Source of the DNA: Hyphomicrobiales bacterium
GTDB lineage: Bacteria; Pseudomonadota; Alphaproteobacteria; Rhizobiales; Beijerinckiaceae
Length of the DNA stretch: 64,000 bases
Reading direction: 5' to 3'
Assembly (NCBI GenBank): GCA_900470095.1
Contig: UBZM01000036.1
Location: 62,001-126,000 of the forward strand
The notes beneath the pieces are model-generated. The model was not told the origin of the DNA. It worked only from the letters and a program-made list of their open reading frames with translations, and did not search any database. Shown one piece after another: positions 1-7,631 of this stretch (the stretch's first letter is position 1; every line of letters begins with the position of its first letter). The position numbers and the translations under genes were made by a program.

Positions 1-97
1 GATGCGGACGCGGATGATCGCTGCCGGCGGTCGTGATCAGGGAGTCACCGTCACCGTCGCTGACCCCTGGAATAACCGTCTGATCCTGCGCCGCTGA
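1..97 (+). CDS. C-terminal end of a probable VOC-family protein (partial)
   Basis: An open frame enters from the left edge and stops with TGA at 95-97. Its last residues read VTVTVADPWNNRLILRR, which resembles the end of glyoxalase/bleomycin-resistance (VOC) proteins, where a D-P-W/D-G-N-R-L segment carries the last metal-ligand strand. Only about 31 codons are visible, so the family call is tentative and nothing can be said about substrate. Confidence 0.45.
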   Translation, partial: MRTRMIAAGGRDQGVTVTVADPWNNRLILRR

Positions 98-138
98 CTG
101 GGTTGCGGTTTTCGGGAAAGCCTATCCAGGCTTCGATC

Positions 139-591
139 CTAGCGCGTGAGCAGATGGCTGCGGCGAGTGCCGCCGCCATCGGGCTTGAAGCCCATGGCTT
201 CCCAGAAAGCGGCGGCGCCGGAATCCGCGGCGTTGAGCGAGAGCCTCGGCGCCAGCGACAACCCTTGTTGCACCAGCGCGCTCGCCAGCAGGCGGCCGAC
301 GCCTCCGCGCCGGCCGGCGGGGCGGACATAGACATGGCGAATGCGCAGGAGGTCGGGCGCCGGGTCATAAGGATCCGGCGTCACCGCGCCGATTGCGGCG
401 AGCACCCCATCACGAAACACCGCGAACAGGGCGTTCCGCTCGTTGGCGTCACGATAACGGCCGGATTGCCACTCGTCCCGCAAGCCGTCGACGAAGCGGT
501 AGCCTTCGGCCGCCGCTTCGTCCTGCAGGGCAGAAAAACCGTCCGGCAGCGTGTCGCTGAGCCGGACGACCTGAAGCGTGCTGGAGATCAC
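139..591 (-). CDS. GNAT-family N-acetyltransferase
   Basis: 150 residues, the usual length of a single GNAT domain. The segment RIRHVYVRPAGRRGGVGRLL (about residues 83-102) is motif A, with the R-x-x-G-x-G/A acetyl-CoA pyrophosphate loop, followed by a helix and an A-x-x-F-W-x-x-M-G-F motif B near residue 130. The substrate cannot be read from sequence. It starts with GTG, and its GTGA overlaps the cysK stop by 4 nt, so it is translationally coupled to cysK. By context it might acetylate a cysteine or sulfur-related amine, but that is a guess. Confidence 0.8.
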   Translation of the reverse strand: MISSTLQVVRLSDTLPDGFSALQDEAAAEGYRFVDGLRDEWQSGRYRDANERNALFAVFRDGVLAAIGAVTPDPYDPAPDLLRIRHVYVRPAGRRGGVGRLLASALVQQGLSLAPRLSLNAADSGAAAFWEAMGFKPDGGGTRRSHLLTR

Positions 592-1574
592 AGGCCTTCG
601 AAGAGAGCGCTCGAAATATAGCGCTCGGCGAAGGAGGGGATGATCACGACGATGGTCTTGCCTTCGTTGCCGGGGCGCGCGCCGATTTCCAGCGCGGCAG
701 CGACTGCCGCACCCGAAGAGATGCCGGCCGGGATGCCTTCGAGGCGGGCCAGCGCGCGAGCCGTGTCGAAGGAAGTCTGGTTGCCGACGGTCACCACCTC
801 GTCGATCACCGAGCGATCGAGCACGCCGGGAACGAACCCGGCACCGATGCCCTGGATCTTGTGCGGACCGGGTTGGCCGCCGGAGAGAACCGGGGAGTCC
901 TCAGGCTCGACTGCGATGACCTTCAGCCCGGGCCGGCGGGGCTTCAGCACCTGGCCCACACCGGTGATCGTGCCGCCGGTGCCAACACCGGAGACAAAGA
1001 TATCGATTTCGCCGTTGGTGTCGTTCCAGATCTCTTCGGCGGTCGTCTTGCGGTGAATCTCGGGGTTGGCCGGATTCTCGAACTGTTGCGGAATGATCGC
1101 ACCCGGGATCTCGGCCTTGAGTTCTTCGGCCTTGGCCACGGCACCGCGCATGCCGCCCGGGCCGGGCGTCAGCACGAGTTCGGCGCCGAGCAGGGCCAGC
1201 ATCTTGCGACGCTCCAGCGACATCGTCTCCGGCATGACCAGGATCAGGCGGTAGCCGCGCGCGGCAGCGACGAAGGCGAGCGCGATGCCCGTATTGCCCG
1301 AAGTGGGCTCGATCAGCGTGCCGCCCGGCTTCAGAACGCCTGAGGCTTCCAGCGCATCGACCATGTTGACGCCGATACGATCCTTGACGCTGGAGATCGG
1401 GTTGAAGAATTCGAGCTTGGCAAGGATTGTTGCCTTGACGCCGCGTTCTGCCGGGAGGCGGTTCAGCCGCACCAGGGGGGTGTCACCAATCGTATCGGTG
1501 ATCGACTCATAGACCCGGCCGCGGCCGGGCACCTTGTCCTGTGCGGGATTGAGCTTCTGTGCTGCTTCGGCCAT
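588..1574 (-). CDS. cysK: Cysteine synthase A (O-acetylserine sulfhydrylase)
   Basis: 328 residues. Makes L-cysteine from O-acetyl-L-serine and sulfide with pyridoxal phosphate, in the cytoplasm. The PLP lysine lies in N-P-x-S-S-V-K-D-R, followed by the substrate loop T-S-G-N-T-G and the glycine-rich phosphate site G-V-G-T-G-G-T. The conserved P-x-K-I-Q-G-I-G-A-G-F segment is also present. It lies downstream of an Rrf2-type regulator gene with 86 nt between them, and a strong 8-2-8 palindrome (1648-1665) sits about 75 nt before its start. This suggests it has its own regulated promoter as well as read-through from dut-rrf2. The GNAT gene follows with a 4-nt overlap. Confidence 0.95.
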   Translation of the reverse strand: MAEAAQKLNPAQDKVPGRGRVYESITDTIGDTPLVRLNRLPAERGVKATILAKLEFFNPISSVKDRIGVNMVDALEASGVLKPGGTLIEPTSGNTGIALAFVAAARGYRLILVMPETMSLERRKMLALLGAELVLTPGPGGMRGAVAKAEELKAEIPGAIIPQQFENPANPEIHRKTTAEEIWNDTNGEIDIFVSGVGTGGTITGVGQVLKPRRPGLKVIAVEPEDSPVLSGGQPGPHKIQGIGAGFVPGVLDRSVIDEVVTVGNQTSFDTARALARLEGIPAGISSGAAVAAALEIGARPGNEGKTIVVIIPSFAERYISSALFEGL

Positions 1575-1647
1575 GGCGGCCTCCCTTGCGTCATGTGGTC
1601 AGGATGGAAGGGCTAACGTATTTCACATCTTCTGTCGAATAATTAAG

Positions 1648-1665
1648 TTTAATCACATGATTAAA
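1648..1665. promoter_or_regulatory. Palindromic operator candidate upstream of cysK
   Basis: TTTAATCA-CA-TGATTAAA is an exact 8-bp inverted repeat with a 2-nt centre. It lies in an AT-rich patch between the Rrf2-type gene (it overlaps that gene's stop) and cysK. The AT-richness is unusual for this GC-rich sequence. I infer that it is the binding site of the adjacent Rrf2 protein; Rrf2 dimers such as CymR and IscR bind inverted repeats of this size. Confidence 0.55.
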
Positions 1666-2110
1666 TTGTGAAATCGGCTCTCTGGGCGATCTCTCCGAAG
1701 ACCGATTTCTGCTCGGACTGGCGACAGAGATCTTCGACCGTGACGCTGTCGAGCTCGGCCAGGAAAGCGTCGGTAGCCCGCCTCAGCGCTGGGCCGACCA
1801 CCTCGTCGATAAGGCGGGACTGCGGCAGGGGCGTGGTTTCATCGCTCGTTTCCTGCATGGCTGCACGCGCGATATCGCCGGCCGTGATGCGGCGGCGTTC
1901 GCGAGCGAGCTCATAGCCGCCGCGCGGGCCGCGCACACCCTTCAGGATGCCGGCGCGCACGAGCGCCTGCAGCATGGTTTCGAGATGACGCGGCGGCAGG
2001 TCGTGGCGTGCAGCCAGGAATTTGGCGGCGACAGGCGACGGGCGAGCATGCAGCGCGATATCGACCACAGCGGCGACGGCGAGGAGGCTGCGGTGCGAGA
2101 GCGGCATCAT
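1661..2110 (-). CDS. Rrf2-family transcriptional regulator without Fe-S cysteines
   Basis: 149 residues. The N-terminal winged helix-turn-helix includes LPPRHLETMLQALVRAGILK and the wing GVRGPRGGYELAR, the Rrf2 signature. IscR, NsrR and RirA carry three cysteines at about residues 90-110. Here that stretch contains none, and the only cysteine is in V-E-D-L-C-R-Q further on. It therefore probably does not bind a cluster and may behave like CymR, the cysteine regulator of Firmicutes that works through protein contact with CysK. Its position directly before cysK supports this. Its start overlaps the dut stop (ATGA). Confidence 0.85.
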   Translation of the reverse strand: MMPLSHRSLLAVAAVVDIALHARPSPVAAKFLAARHDLPPRHLETMLQALVRAGILKGVRGPRGGYELARERRRITAGDIARAAMQETSDETTPLPQSRLIDEVVGPALRRATDAFLAELDSVTVEDLCRQSEQKSVFGEIAQRADFTI

Positions 2111-2592
2111 TGGCCGCCTCCTTGCGCCGTCGCCTTGCCGCCAGTGATGCCGGTCGAGCCGAAGCCGCCATCTCCGCGCGCAGTCTCCTCGAGTGTGGCA
2201 GCCTCGACCAGGGCAGCCTGTGAGACCGGGGCGACCACAAGCTGGGCGATGCGGTCGCCGTGCCGGATCACGAAGTCTTCTGTGCCGAGATTGATCAGGA
2301 TCACCTTGATCTCCCCACGATAGTCGCTGTCGACGGTGCCGGGCGAATTCAGCACCGTGACGCCATGCTTGAAGGCCAGGCCCGAGCGTGGGCGGACCTG
2401 CCCCTCGAAACCTTGCGGCAATTGCAGCACGATCCCCGTCGGGATGAGACCACGCCCACCGGGCGCCAGAACGCAGGGCTCATCGGCGGCCAGGGCGGCG
2501 CGGAGATCCATGCCGGCGGCGCCGCTGCTCTCATAGGCCGGCAGCGGCAGGTCGGCGCCATGGGGCAGGCGCTTGATGGGAAGCGTGACCAT
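2107..2592 (-). CDS. dut: Deoxyuridine 5'-triphosphate nucleotidohydrolase (dUTPase)
   Basis: 161 residues. Hydrolyses dUTP to dUMP and pyrophosphate, keeping uracil out of DNA and feeding dTMP synthesis. The five trimeric dUTPase motifs are present in order: A-G-M-D-L-R-A, P-R-S-G-L-A, G-T-V-D-S-D-Y-R-G-E-I, G-D-R-I-A-Q-L-V and a C-terminal G-x-G-G-F-G-S-T-G arm. It is 5 nt after coaBC and overlaps the Rrf2 gene by 4 nt, so the three are probably one transcript. coaBC-dut adjacency is common in proteobacteria. Confidence 0.96.
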   Translation of the reverse strand: MVTLPIKRLPHGADLPLPAYESSGAAGMDLRAALAADEPCVLAPGGRGLIPTGIVLQLPQGFEGQVRPRSGLAFKHGVTVLNSPGTVDSDYRGEIKVILINLGTEDFVIRHGDRIAQLVVAPVSQAALVEAATLEETARGDGGFGSTGITGGKATAQGGGQ

Positions 2593-2597
2593 GGCGC

Positions 2598-3884
2598 TCA
2601 GCGTTCCGTCTCGCTGGCCTGCGGCATGCGCGCCAGATGCGCAATCAGCCGGCTCGCGACCTCGCCCTTGGGCAGGGTCGGCCAGGTTTCGACATTGTCG
2701 GAGGTGACGAGATGCACGGTGTTGGCATCGCCGCCCATCACCCCGGTGCCGCCGACATCGTTTGCGACGATCAGGTCGCAGCCCTTCTTTGCCAGCTTGG
2801 CACGGGCATAGTCGATCACGTGATCGGTCTCGGCTGCGAAGCCGACGACGAGCGCCGGGCGATCGATCTCGCGTGCGGCGATCGTCGCCAGGATGTCGGG
2901 ATTCTCGACGAGGGCGAGGGCGGGCGCGCTCGCGCCGGCCTGCTTCTTGAGCTTGCCGGGCGCCTCTTCCGCAACGCGCCAGTCGGCGACCGCGGCGGCG
3001 AAGATCGCGATATCGGCCGGCAGCGCGCCTTCGACCGCGGCCAGCATCTCGCGGGCGGACTCGACATGGATCGTGGTCACCCCCTCCGGGTCGGCGATCG
3101 CGACCGGGCCGGAGACCAATGTCACGCTGGCGCCTGCGGCCGCGGCTGCGGCTGCGATCGCGTGACCCTGCTTTCCGGAGGACCGGTTGGCGATGTAGCG
3201 CACGGGGTCGATCGGCTCATGCGTCGGCCCGGAGGTGATGAGCACGCGCTTGCCGGCAAGCAGCTTGGACGCACTGGTCGTGCCGCCCGGATTGCGACCA
3301 AGGAAGCCGATCGTTCCAACCGGGGAGAGCCGGGTTTCGCCGGCCAGCGCCTGTTCGATCGCTGCCAGCAACTCGTGGGGCTCGGCCATGCGGCCGACGC
3401 CATTTTCGCCCCGCTCGGCCATGGCGCCGGAGTTCGGTCCGACGACGAGCACTCCGTCCTTCTCGAGCTGTGCCATGTTGCGCCGTGTCGCCGGGTGCTC
3501 CCACATGCGCGGGTTCATTGCCGGCGCAATCAGGATGCGCTTGTCGGTGGCGAGCAGGGCTGTCGAGGCAAGGTCATTGGCAAGGCCCGTCGCCATCTTG
3601 GCGATCAGGTCGGCGGTCGCGGGAGCGACGACGACCAGATCGGTCGAGCGTGACAGCGCGATATGGCCGATATCGGCCTCGTCGGTCAGCGAGAACAGGT
3701 CGGTGAAGCAGCGTTCGCCCGCCAGCGACGAGACGGCGAGCGGCGTCACGAACTCTTCGCCGGCTTTGGTCAGGATGCAGCGTGAGGTGATACCGTGATC
3801 CTTCAGGCGCCGGATCAGCTCCAGCACCTTGTAGGCGGCGATTCCCCCGCCGATGATCAGCAGAACGGAGCGAGATGCGGACAA
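2598..3884 (-). CDS. coaBC: Bifunctional phosphopantothenoylcysteine decarboxylase/phosphopantothenate-cysteine ligase
   Basis: 428 residues. Performs two steps of coenzyme A synthesis: CoaB joins 4'-phosphopantothenate to cysteine and CoaC decarboxylates the product. The N-terminal FMN flavoprotein half (about 1-190) has G-G-G-I-A-A-Y-K and P-A-M-N-x-x-M-W. The C-terminal ligase half begins near L-I-T-S-G-P-T-x-E-P-I-D-P-V-R and continues with N-R-S-S-G-K-Q-G. The start is TTG, preceded by GGGAG at a normal distance. It is the first gene of the coaBC-dut-rrf2 group. Confidence 0.95.
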   Translation of the reverse strand: MSASRSVLLIIGGGIAAYKVLELIRRLKDHGITSRCILTKAGEEFVTPLAVSSLAGERCFTDLFSLTDEADIGHIALSRSTDLVVVAPATADLIAKMATGLANDLASTALLATDKRILIAPAMNPRMWEHPATRRNMAQLEKDGVLVVGPNSGAMAERGENGVGRMAEPHELLAAIEQALAGETRLSPVGTIGFLGRNPGGTTSASKLLAGKRVLITSGPTHEPIDPVRYIANRSSGKQGHAIAAAAAAAGASVTLVSGPVAIADPEGVTTIHVESAREMLAAVEGALPADIAIFAAAVADWRVAEEAPGKLKKQAGASAPALALVENPDILATIAAREIDRPALVVGFAAETDHVIDYARAKLAKKGCDLIVANDVGGTGVMGGDANTVHLVTSDNVETWPTLPKGEVASRLIAHLARMPQASETER

Positions 3885-3963
3885 GGGCGGGCTCCCGAGG
3901 CAAGAAGCCCTTCACCTAGCATCGCGGAGGCGCGGCTGTCATGGGGCGGACGTGCAAGGGCTT

Positions 3964-5418
3964 TTAGCGGAAGGGCGGCTCGTCGAAGGAACGCAGCTTG
4001 CGTGAATGGATCGTGCTGCCGGCTTCCTTGAGCTTCTCCAGCGCGGCCAGTCCGATCTTCAGATGCTCGCCGACTGCGCGCTCATAGAAGGCATTGGCGG
4101 CGCCGGGCAGCTTGATCTCGCCATGCAGCGGCTTGTCCGAGACGCAGAGCAAGGTGCCGTAGGGCACCCGCAGCCGGTAGCCCTGTGCTGCGATGGTCCC
4201 GGATTCCATGTCGACCGCGATGGCGCGCGACAGGTTGATACGGCGGCGCTCCTTGGTCCAGCGCAGCTCCCAGTTGCGGTCGTCCTGCGTCACGACGGTG
4301 CCGGTGCGCAGCCTCTGCTTCAGCCGGTCCCCCTTCTCGCCCGTGACCTCGGCCGCGGCCTGCTGCAAGGCGACCTGGACCTCGGCGAGCGCCGGAATCG
4401 GAATGTCCGGCGGCACATGGTCATCCAGGATGCCGTCCTGGCGGAGATAGGCGTGGGCAAGCACGTAATCGCCAATGATCTGCGTCTGCCGGAGGCCACC
4501 GCAATGGCCGACCATCAACCAGCAATTCGGCCTGAGCACCGCGAGATGGTCGGTGATGTTCTTCGCGTTGGACGGGCCGACGCCGATATTGACCAGCGTG
4601 ACGCCTTCGCCTCCAGCCCGGATGAGGTGATAAGCCGGCATCTGGAAGCGATGCCAGGGCGCGGACATCACGCGCTCGGCGGCGCTGACATCGATGCCTT
4701 CGCGGTCGATCCGGATACCGCCCGGCGCGACGAGCGCCTCGGCGGTGCCGGCCTCGATCTCGGCCAGTGCCAGCCGCACGAACTGGTCGACATAGCGATG
4801 GTAGTTGGTCAGCAGCACCCAGGGCTGCACCAACCGCCAGTCCGTACCGGTATAGTGGACCAGCCGCCGCAGCGAATAATCGACGCGCACGGCATCGAAG
4901 AGCGAGAGCGGGCGTGGCTCGCCCTCGATGATCTCGAAGGTGCCGTCGGCGATCTCGTCGCCGACCAGCGAGAGCAGCGGCGTCGGGAAATGCCGCGCAA
5001 GCTCCGCAGGCGAGATCCGTCCGCCGCCCAGCTCGTCGCCGCCCTCGATGGCATAGGGGTAGGGAATTTCCTGGGTGCTGATGCCCGTCTCGATGGTGGC
5101 GCCGTATTCCGTCACCAGGGGCTCGAGCTGGTCGAGCAGATAGGCCCGGAACTCGGCCGGCTGGGTCACCGTGGTCGAGTAGATGCCAGGCGCCGCAAAT
5201 TTGGCGAAGCCGCGGCGTGTCGCTGCCGGCAGCTTCGACGGCTCATAGGTGACGCGCAGCATCGGGTAGCGGTAGCGGGCGCGCTCCTCCTGCGTCGGCG
5301 GCTGTCTCGTGTCGAAGAAGCGTTGGAGATCGGCGCGTAGCGCGTCCTTCGCTTCGGCATAAAGCGCCTCCAACCGGTTGATGGCGTCATGCGGTGTGGC
5401 GGCGATCTCGAAGCTCAT
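3964..5418 (-). CDS. amn: AMP nucleosidase
   Basis: Hydrolyses AMP to adenine and ribose 5-phosphate, contributing to adenylate balance. The C-terminal half has the purine nucleoside phosphorylase-like fold, with G-V-G-P-S-N-A-K-N and a V-D-M-E-S-G-T segment typical of nucleosidases. The N-terminal half is the Amn-specific domain. The longest frame starts at 5463 (499 residues), but the internal ATG at 5418 gives 484 residues, which I recall as the E. coli Amn length, and the extra 15 residues look non-conserved. I chose 5418. It lies between coaBC and ubiB together with the ArsR operon, where related genomes usually have no insertion. Confidence 0.92.
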   Translation of the reverse strand: MSFEIAATPHDAINRLEALYAEAKDALRADLQRFFDTRQPPTQEERARYRYPMLRVTYEPSKLPAATRRGFAKFAAPGIYSTTVTQPAEFRAYLLDQLEPLVTEYGATIETGISTQEIPYPYAIEGGDELGGGRISPAELARHFPTPLLSLVGDEIADGTFEIIEGEPRPLSLFDAVRVDYSLRRLVHYTGTDWRLVQPWVLLTNYHRYVDQFVRLALAEIEAGTAEALVAPGGIRIDREGIDVSAAERVMSAPWHRFQMPAYHLIRAGGEGVTLVNIGVGPSNAKNITDHLAVLRPNCWLMVGHCGGLRQTQIIGDYVLAHAYLRQDGILDDHVPPDIPIPALAEVQVALQQAAAEVTGEKGDRLKQRLRTGTVVTQDDRNWELRWTKERRRINLSRAIAVDMESGTIAAQGYRLRVPYGTLLCVSDKPLHGEIKLPGAANAFYERAVGEHLKIGLAALEKLKEAGSTIHSRKLRSFDEPPFR

Positions 5419-5517
5419 GGCTGACTCTAGCCGGCTGCGGGCGCTCCTGACAACAACCGGCATCGGGCCAGCCGATGGTCTGCAGGCTAGGGCGTTCGGC
5501 GGGCTCGCACCGGGCGC

Positions 5518-5546
5518 TTGACGTTACGGCCTTGCTGCATTAGTAA
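5518..5546 (+). promoter_or_regulatory. Sigma-70 promoter of the arsR-type operon
   Basis: TTGACG (5518-5523), a 17-nt spacer and TAGTAA (5541-5546) give a near-consensus housekeeping promoter. Transcription would begin at about 5553, inside the operator that follows. That leaves fewer than 30 nt of leader before the ATG at 5580 and no clear ribosome binding site. Confidence 0.6.
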
Positions 5547-5575
5547 ACCGATCAGTTAATTAACCGATCGGTTTA
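5544..5575. promoter_or_regulatory. 32-bp near-perfect palindromic operator for the ArsR-type repressor
   Basis: The arms TAAACCGATC and GATCGGTTTA are exact reverse complements. The 12-nt centre holds GTTAATTAAC, itself a perfect palindrome, so only one base pair of the 32-bp element mismatches. It overlaps the -10 element and start point of the promoter and ends 4 nt before the arsR ATG. This is the expected place for autorepression by the ArsR-type protein. Confidence 0.75.
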
Positions 5576-5579
5576 GTTG

Positions 5580-5960
5580 ATGTCGCCGGACCACCTCAGC
5601 GCCACGCTCTCTGCCCTCGCCGACCCAACGCGGCGGGCCATCCTGGCGCGCCTCGCGCTGGGGGAAACCTCCGTCAAGGAGTTGGCGGAGCCCTTCGCGA
5701 TGAGCCTCCCGGCCGTCTCGAAGCATCTGAAGGTGCTCGAGAAGGCGGGCCTGATCTCGCGTGGTCGCGAGGCCCAGTGGCGGCCCTGCCGGCTCGATCC
5801 CGGCCCGCTGCGCGATGTGGCCGCCTGGCTCGAGCACTACCGGGTCTTCTGGGACCAGAGCCTGGACAGGCTGGAGAGCATGATCCTGGAGCTGAGGACT
5901 GAGAACCAGAATGCGGCGCTGTCGCTGAGGCCGCCTTCGCAGGAGGAGGACGGACAATGA
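5580..5960 (+). CDS. ArsR-family (SdpR-like) transcriptional repressor
   Basis: 126 residues. The winged helix-turn-helix reads A-L-A-D-P-T-R-R-A-I-L-x-R-L, V-K-E-L-A and S-L-P-A-V-S-K-H-L-K-V-L (about residues 10-60). No cysteine pair typical of metal sensors (ELCVC) is present, so it is of the metal-independent SdpR type. Such regulators are commonly linked to START/SRPBCC-family genes, as here. It heads an operon running to 9238. ATG 5580 is preferred to TTG 5577. The 32-bp palindrome directly in front implies autoregulation. The inducer is unknown. Confidence 0.9.
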   Translation: MSPDHLSATLSALADPTRRAILARLALGETSVKELAEPFAMSLPAVSKHLKVLEKAGLISRGREAQWRPCRLDPGPLRDVAAWLEHYRVFWDQSLDRLESMILELRTENQNAALSLRPPSQEEDGQ

Positions 5961-6049
5961 TCGCGGCCCGTCATCGCCCGGGAAAGCAGGCGGTCTTGTC
6001 TGCTCGCAATGAGATCTTAGATCCCAATCAAACAACTTTGGAGAGCATC

Positions 6050-6472
6050 ATGTCTCTATCGATTACCGAGCCCGCCTTCGCGGAGCCAAGAGCTAAACTC
6101 TGGACGGGACGGGTGCTGAGCGGCGTCGTCGTCGCGTTCCTGCTGTTCGACGGCGGCATCAAGCTGGCGCCCTTGCAGGTGGTCAACGATACGCTGCAGC
6201 AGCTGGGATATTCCGGAAGCAACGAGCTGGCCCGGGGGCTCGGCGCCATGACGCTGATCATTGCGCTGCTCTATGCCTATCCCCGCACCTCCATTCTTGG
6301 CGCCGTGCTGCTTACGGGGCTGCTTGGCGGCGCCATGGCGACGCATCTGCGGGTCGGCAGCCCGCTCTTCAGCCACCTCTTCTTTGGGCTCTATCTCGGC
6401 CTCATGGCCTGGGGCGGACTCTACCTCCGCGATCCGAGGCTGCGCGCACTCATCCCGCTGCGAAGCGCCTAG
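6050..6472 (+). CDS. DoxX-like integral membrane protein
   Basis: 140 residues with four hydrophobic segments (about 20-38, 65-85, 90-108 and 113-130), the size and layout of DoxX/SURF4-type small membrane proteins. The longest frame begins at 5957, overlapping the arsR stop, but ATG 6050 has GGAG at ideal spacing and starts just before the first membrane segment. Function is unknown. DoxX-like proteins have been tied to thiol and redox stress in other bacteria, but nothing here shows that. Second gene of the ArsR operon. Confidence 0.8.
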   Translation: MSLSITEPAFAEPRAKLWTGRVLSGVVVAFLLFDGGIKLAPLQVVNDTLQQLGYSGSNELARGLGAMTLIIALLYAYPRTSILGAVLLTGLLGGAMATHLRVGSPLFSHLFFGLYLGLMAWGGLYLRDPRLRALIPLRSA

Positions 6473-6514
6473 CAGCTCTCGCCACTCCATCTCGATCCGT
6501 CACAGGAGCGTTCC

Positions 6515-7054
6515 GTGCTCAACACCTTTCTCTGGGCCATTGCCGCCATTCTCGCCCTCGGCATCGTCATCGTGCTCGTCCTGGCCGCGATGAAGCCCGA
6601 CAGTTTCCGTGTCCAACGCTCGCTTGCCATCAACGCGCCGCCCGAGCAGGTCTTTCCGTTGATCAATGGGTTCCGAAGCTGGGGTGCCTGGTCGCCCTGG
6701 GAGAAGAAAGACCCGGCGATGAAGCGTAGCTTCAGCGGTGCGGAAAGCGGCATCGGCGCGGTGTATGCCTGGGATGGCGACAAGAATGTCGGCCAGGGGC
6801 GTATGGAGATCGTCGAGGCCTCGGCTCCGCGCAAGGTTGGATTGAGGCTCGATTTCATCAAGCCCTTCGAGGCTCATAACGAAGTCACATTCGCTCTCGA
6901 ACCTCGCGGGGCAGTGACCGAGGTGATCTGGACCATGACCGGCCCGGCACCGTTCCTCGCCCGGATCATGCACGTCTTCTTCAACGTCGATCGCATGATC
7001 GGAGGCGATTTCGAGACCGGCCTCGCCAATCTGAAGATGGCGGCCGAGCGCTAG
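6515..7054 (+). CDS. SRPBCC (START-like) family protein with an N-terminal membrane anchor
   Basis: 179 residues with a GTG start behind AGGAG. Residues 5-26 form one hydrophobic helix. The rest matches polyketide-cyclase/START-like proteins: an initial strand R-S-L-A-I-N-A-P-P-E-Q-V-F, then F-R-S-W-G-A-W-S-P-W, a segment common in this family, and a C-terminal helix with D-F-E-x-G-L-A-N-L-K. These domains enclose small hydrophobic ligands. The ligand is unknown. SRPBCC genes next to SdpR-type ArsR regulators are a recurrent arrangement. Confidence 0.82.
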   Translation: MLNTFLWAIAAILALGIVIVLVLAAMKPDSFRVQRSLAINAPPEQVFPLINGFRSWGAWSPWEKKDPAMKRSFSGAESGIGAVYAWDGDKNVGQGRMEIVEASAPRKVGLRLDFIKPFEAHNEVTFALEPRGAVTEVIWTMTGPAPFLARIMHVFFNVDRMIGGDFETGLANLKMAAER

Positions 7055-7100
7055 ACCTGTCTCATGTCCCGAAGATCCAGCACAGAGGGAGGATAAGCCC

Positions 7101-7577
7101 ATGCAGACTGTCGAACCGCAGGACGAGCATCGCTGGCTTCAGCAGCTCGTCGGCAACTGGACCTACGAATCGAACTGCTCGCCTGACAAGCCGGACGAGA
7201 TCTTCAAGGGCTCGGAGACCTTTCGTTCCATCGGCGATCTCTGGGTTGTTGGGGAGAGCACGAGCGAGATGCCTGGCGGCGGTGCCTCAACCATGCAGAT
7301 CACGCTCGGATTCGACCCCCAGAAGGGCCGTTTCGTCGGAACCTGGCTTGGCTCGATGATGGCGATGATCTGGGCCTATGAAGGTTTTCTTGACGACAGC
7401 CGCAAGATCCTGACGCTCGAATCCGAAGGGCCAAGCTTCTCCGGAGACGGCACGACGGCGAAATACCGGGACATCATCGAGCTCAGGAGCCCGACCGAAC
7501 GACTGTTCTATTCGAAGGTCCTTGGCGCCGACGGCAACTGGACCGAGTTCATGAAGGCCCACTACCAGAAGACCTGA
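7101..7577 (+). CDS. DUF1579 domain-containing protein
   Basis: 158 residues with a GGGAGG ribosome binding site. The opening W-L-Q-Q-L-V-G-N-W-T-Y-E and the later G-F-D-P-Q-K-G-R-F-V-G-T-W-L-G-S-M segment match the DUF1579 lipocalin-like family of small cytoplasmic beta-barrels. No catalytic residues are known for it. Fourth gene of the ArsR operon. Proteins of this type often travel with PhnB-like VOC and SRPBCC genes, as here. Confidence 0.8.
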   Translation: MQTVEPQDEHRWLQQLVGNWTYESNCSPDKPDEIFKGSETFRSIGDLWVVGESTSEMPGGGASTMQITLGFDPQKGRFVGTWLGSMMAMIWAYEGFLDDSRKILTLESEGPSFSGDGTTAKYRDIIELRSPTERLFYSKVLGADGNWTEFMKAHYQKT

Positions 7578-7593
7578 TCAGCCAGCCCATCCA

Positions 7594-7610
7594 GGCCGGC
7601 ATGACCGGCC
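7594..7610 (+). terminator. Short GC hairpin between the DUF1579 and VOC genes
   Basis: GGCCGG-CATGA-CCGGCC followed by GTTT. The stem is strong but there is no long T-run, so it may attenuate transcription or stabilise the upstream mRNA rather than stop it. Confidence 0.35.
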
Positions 7611-7631
7611 GTTTCTCAAGGGAATAGCCCC

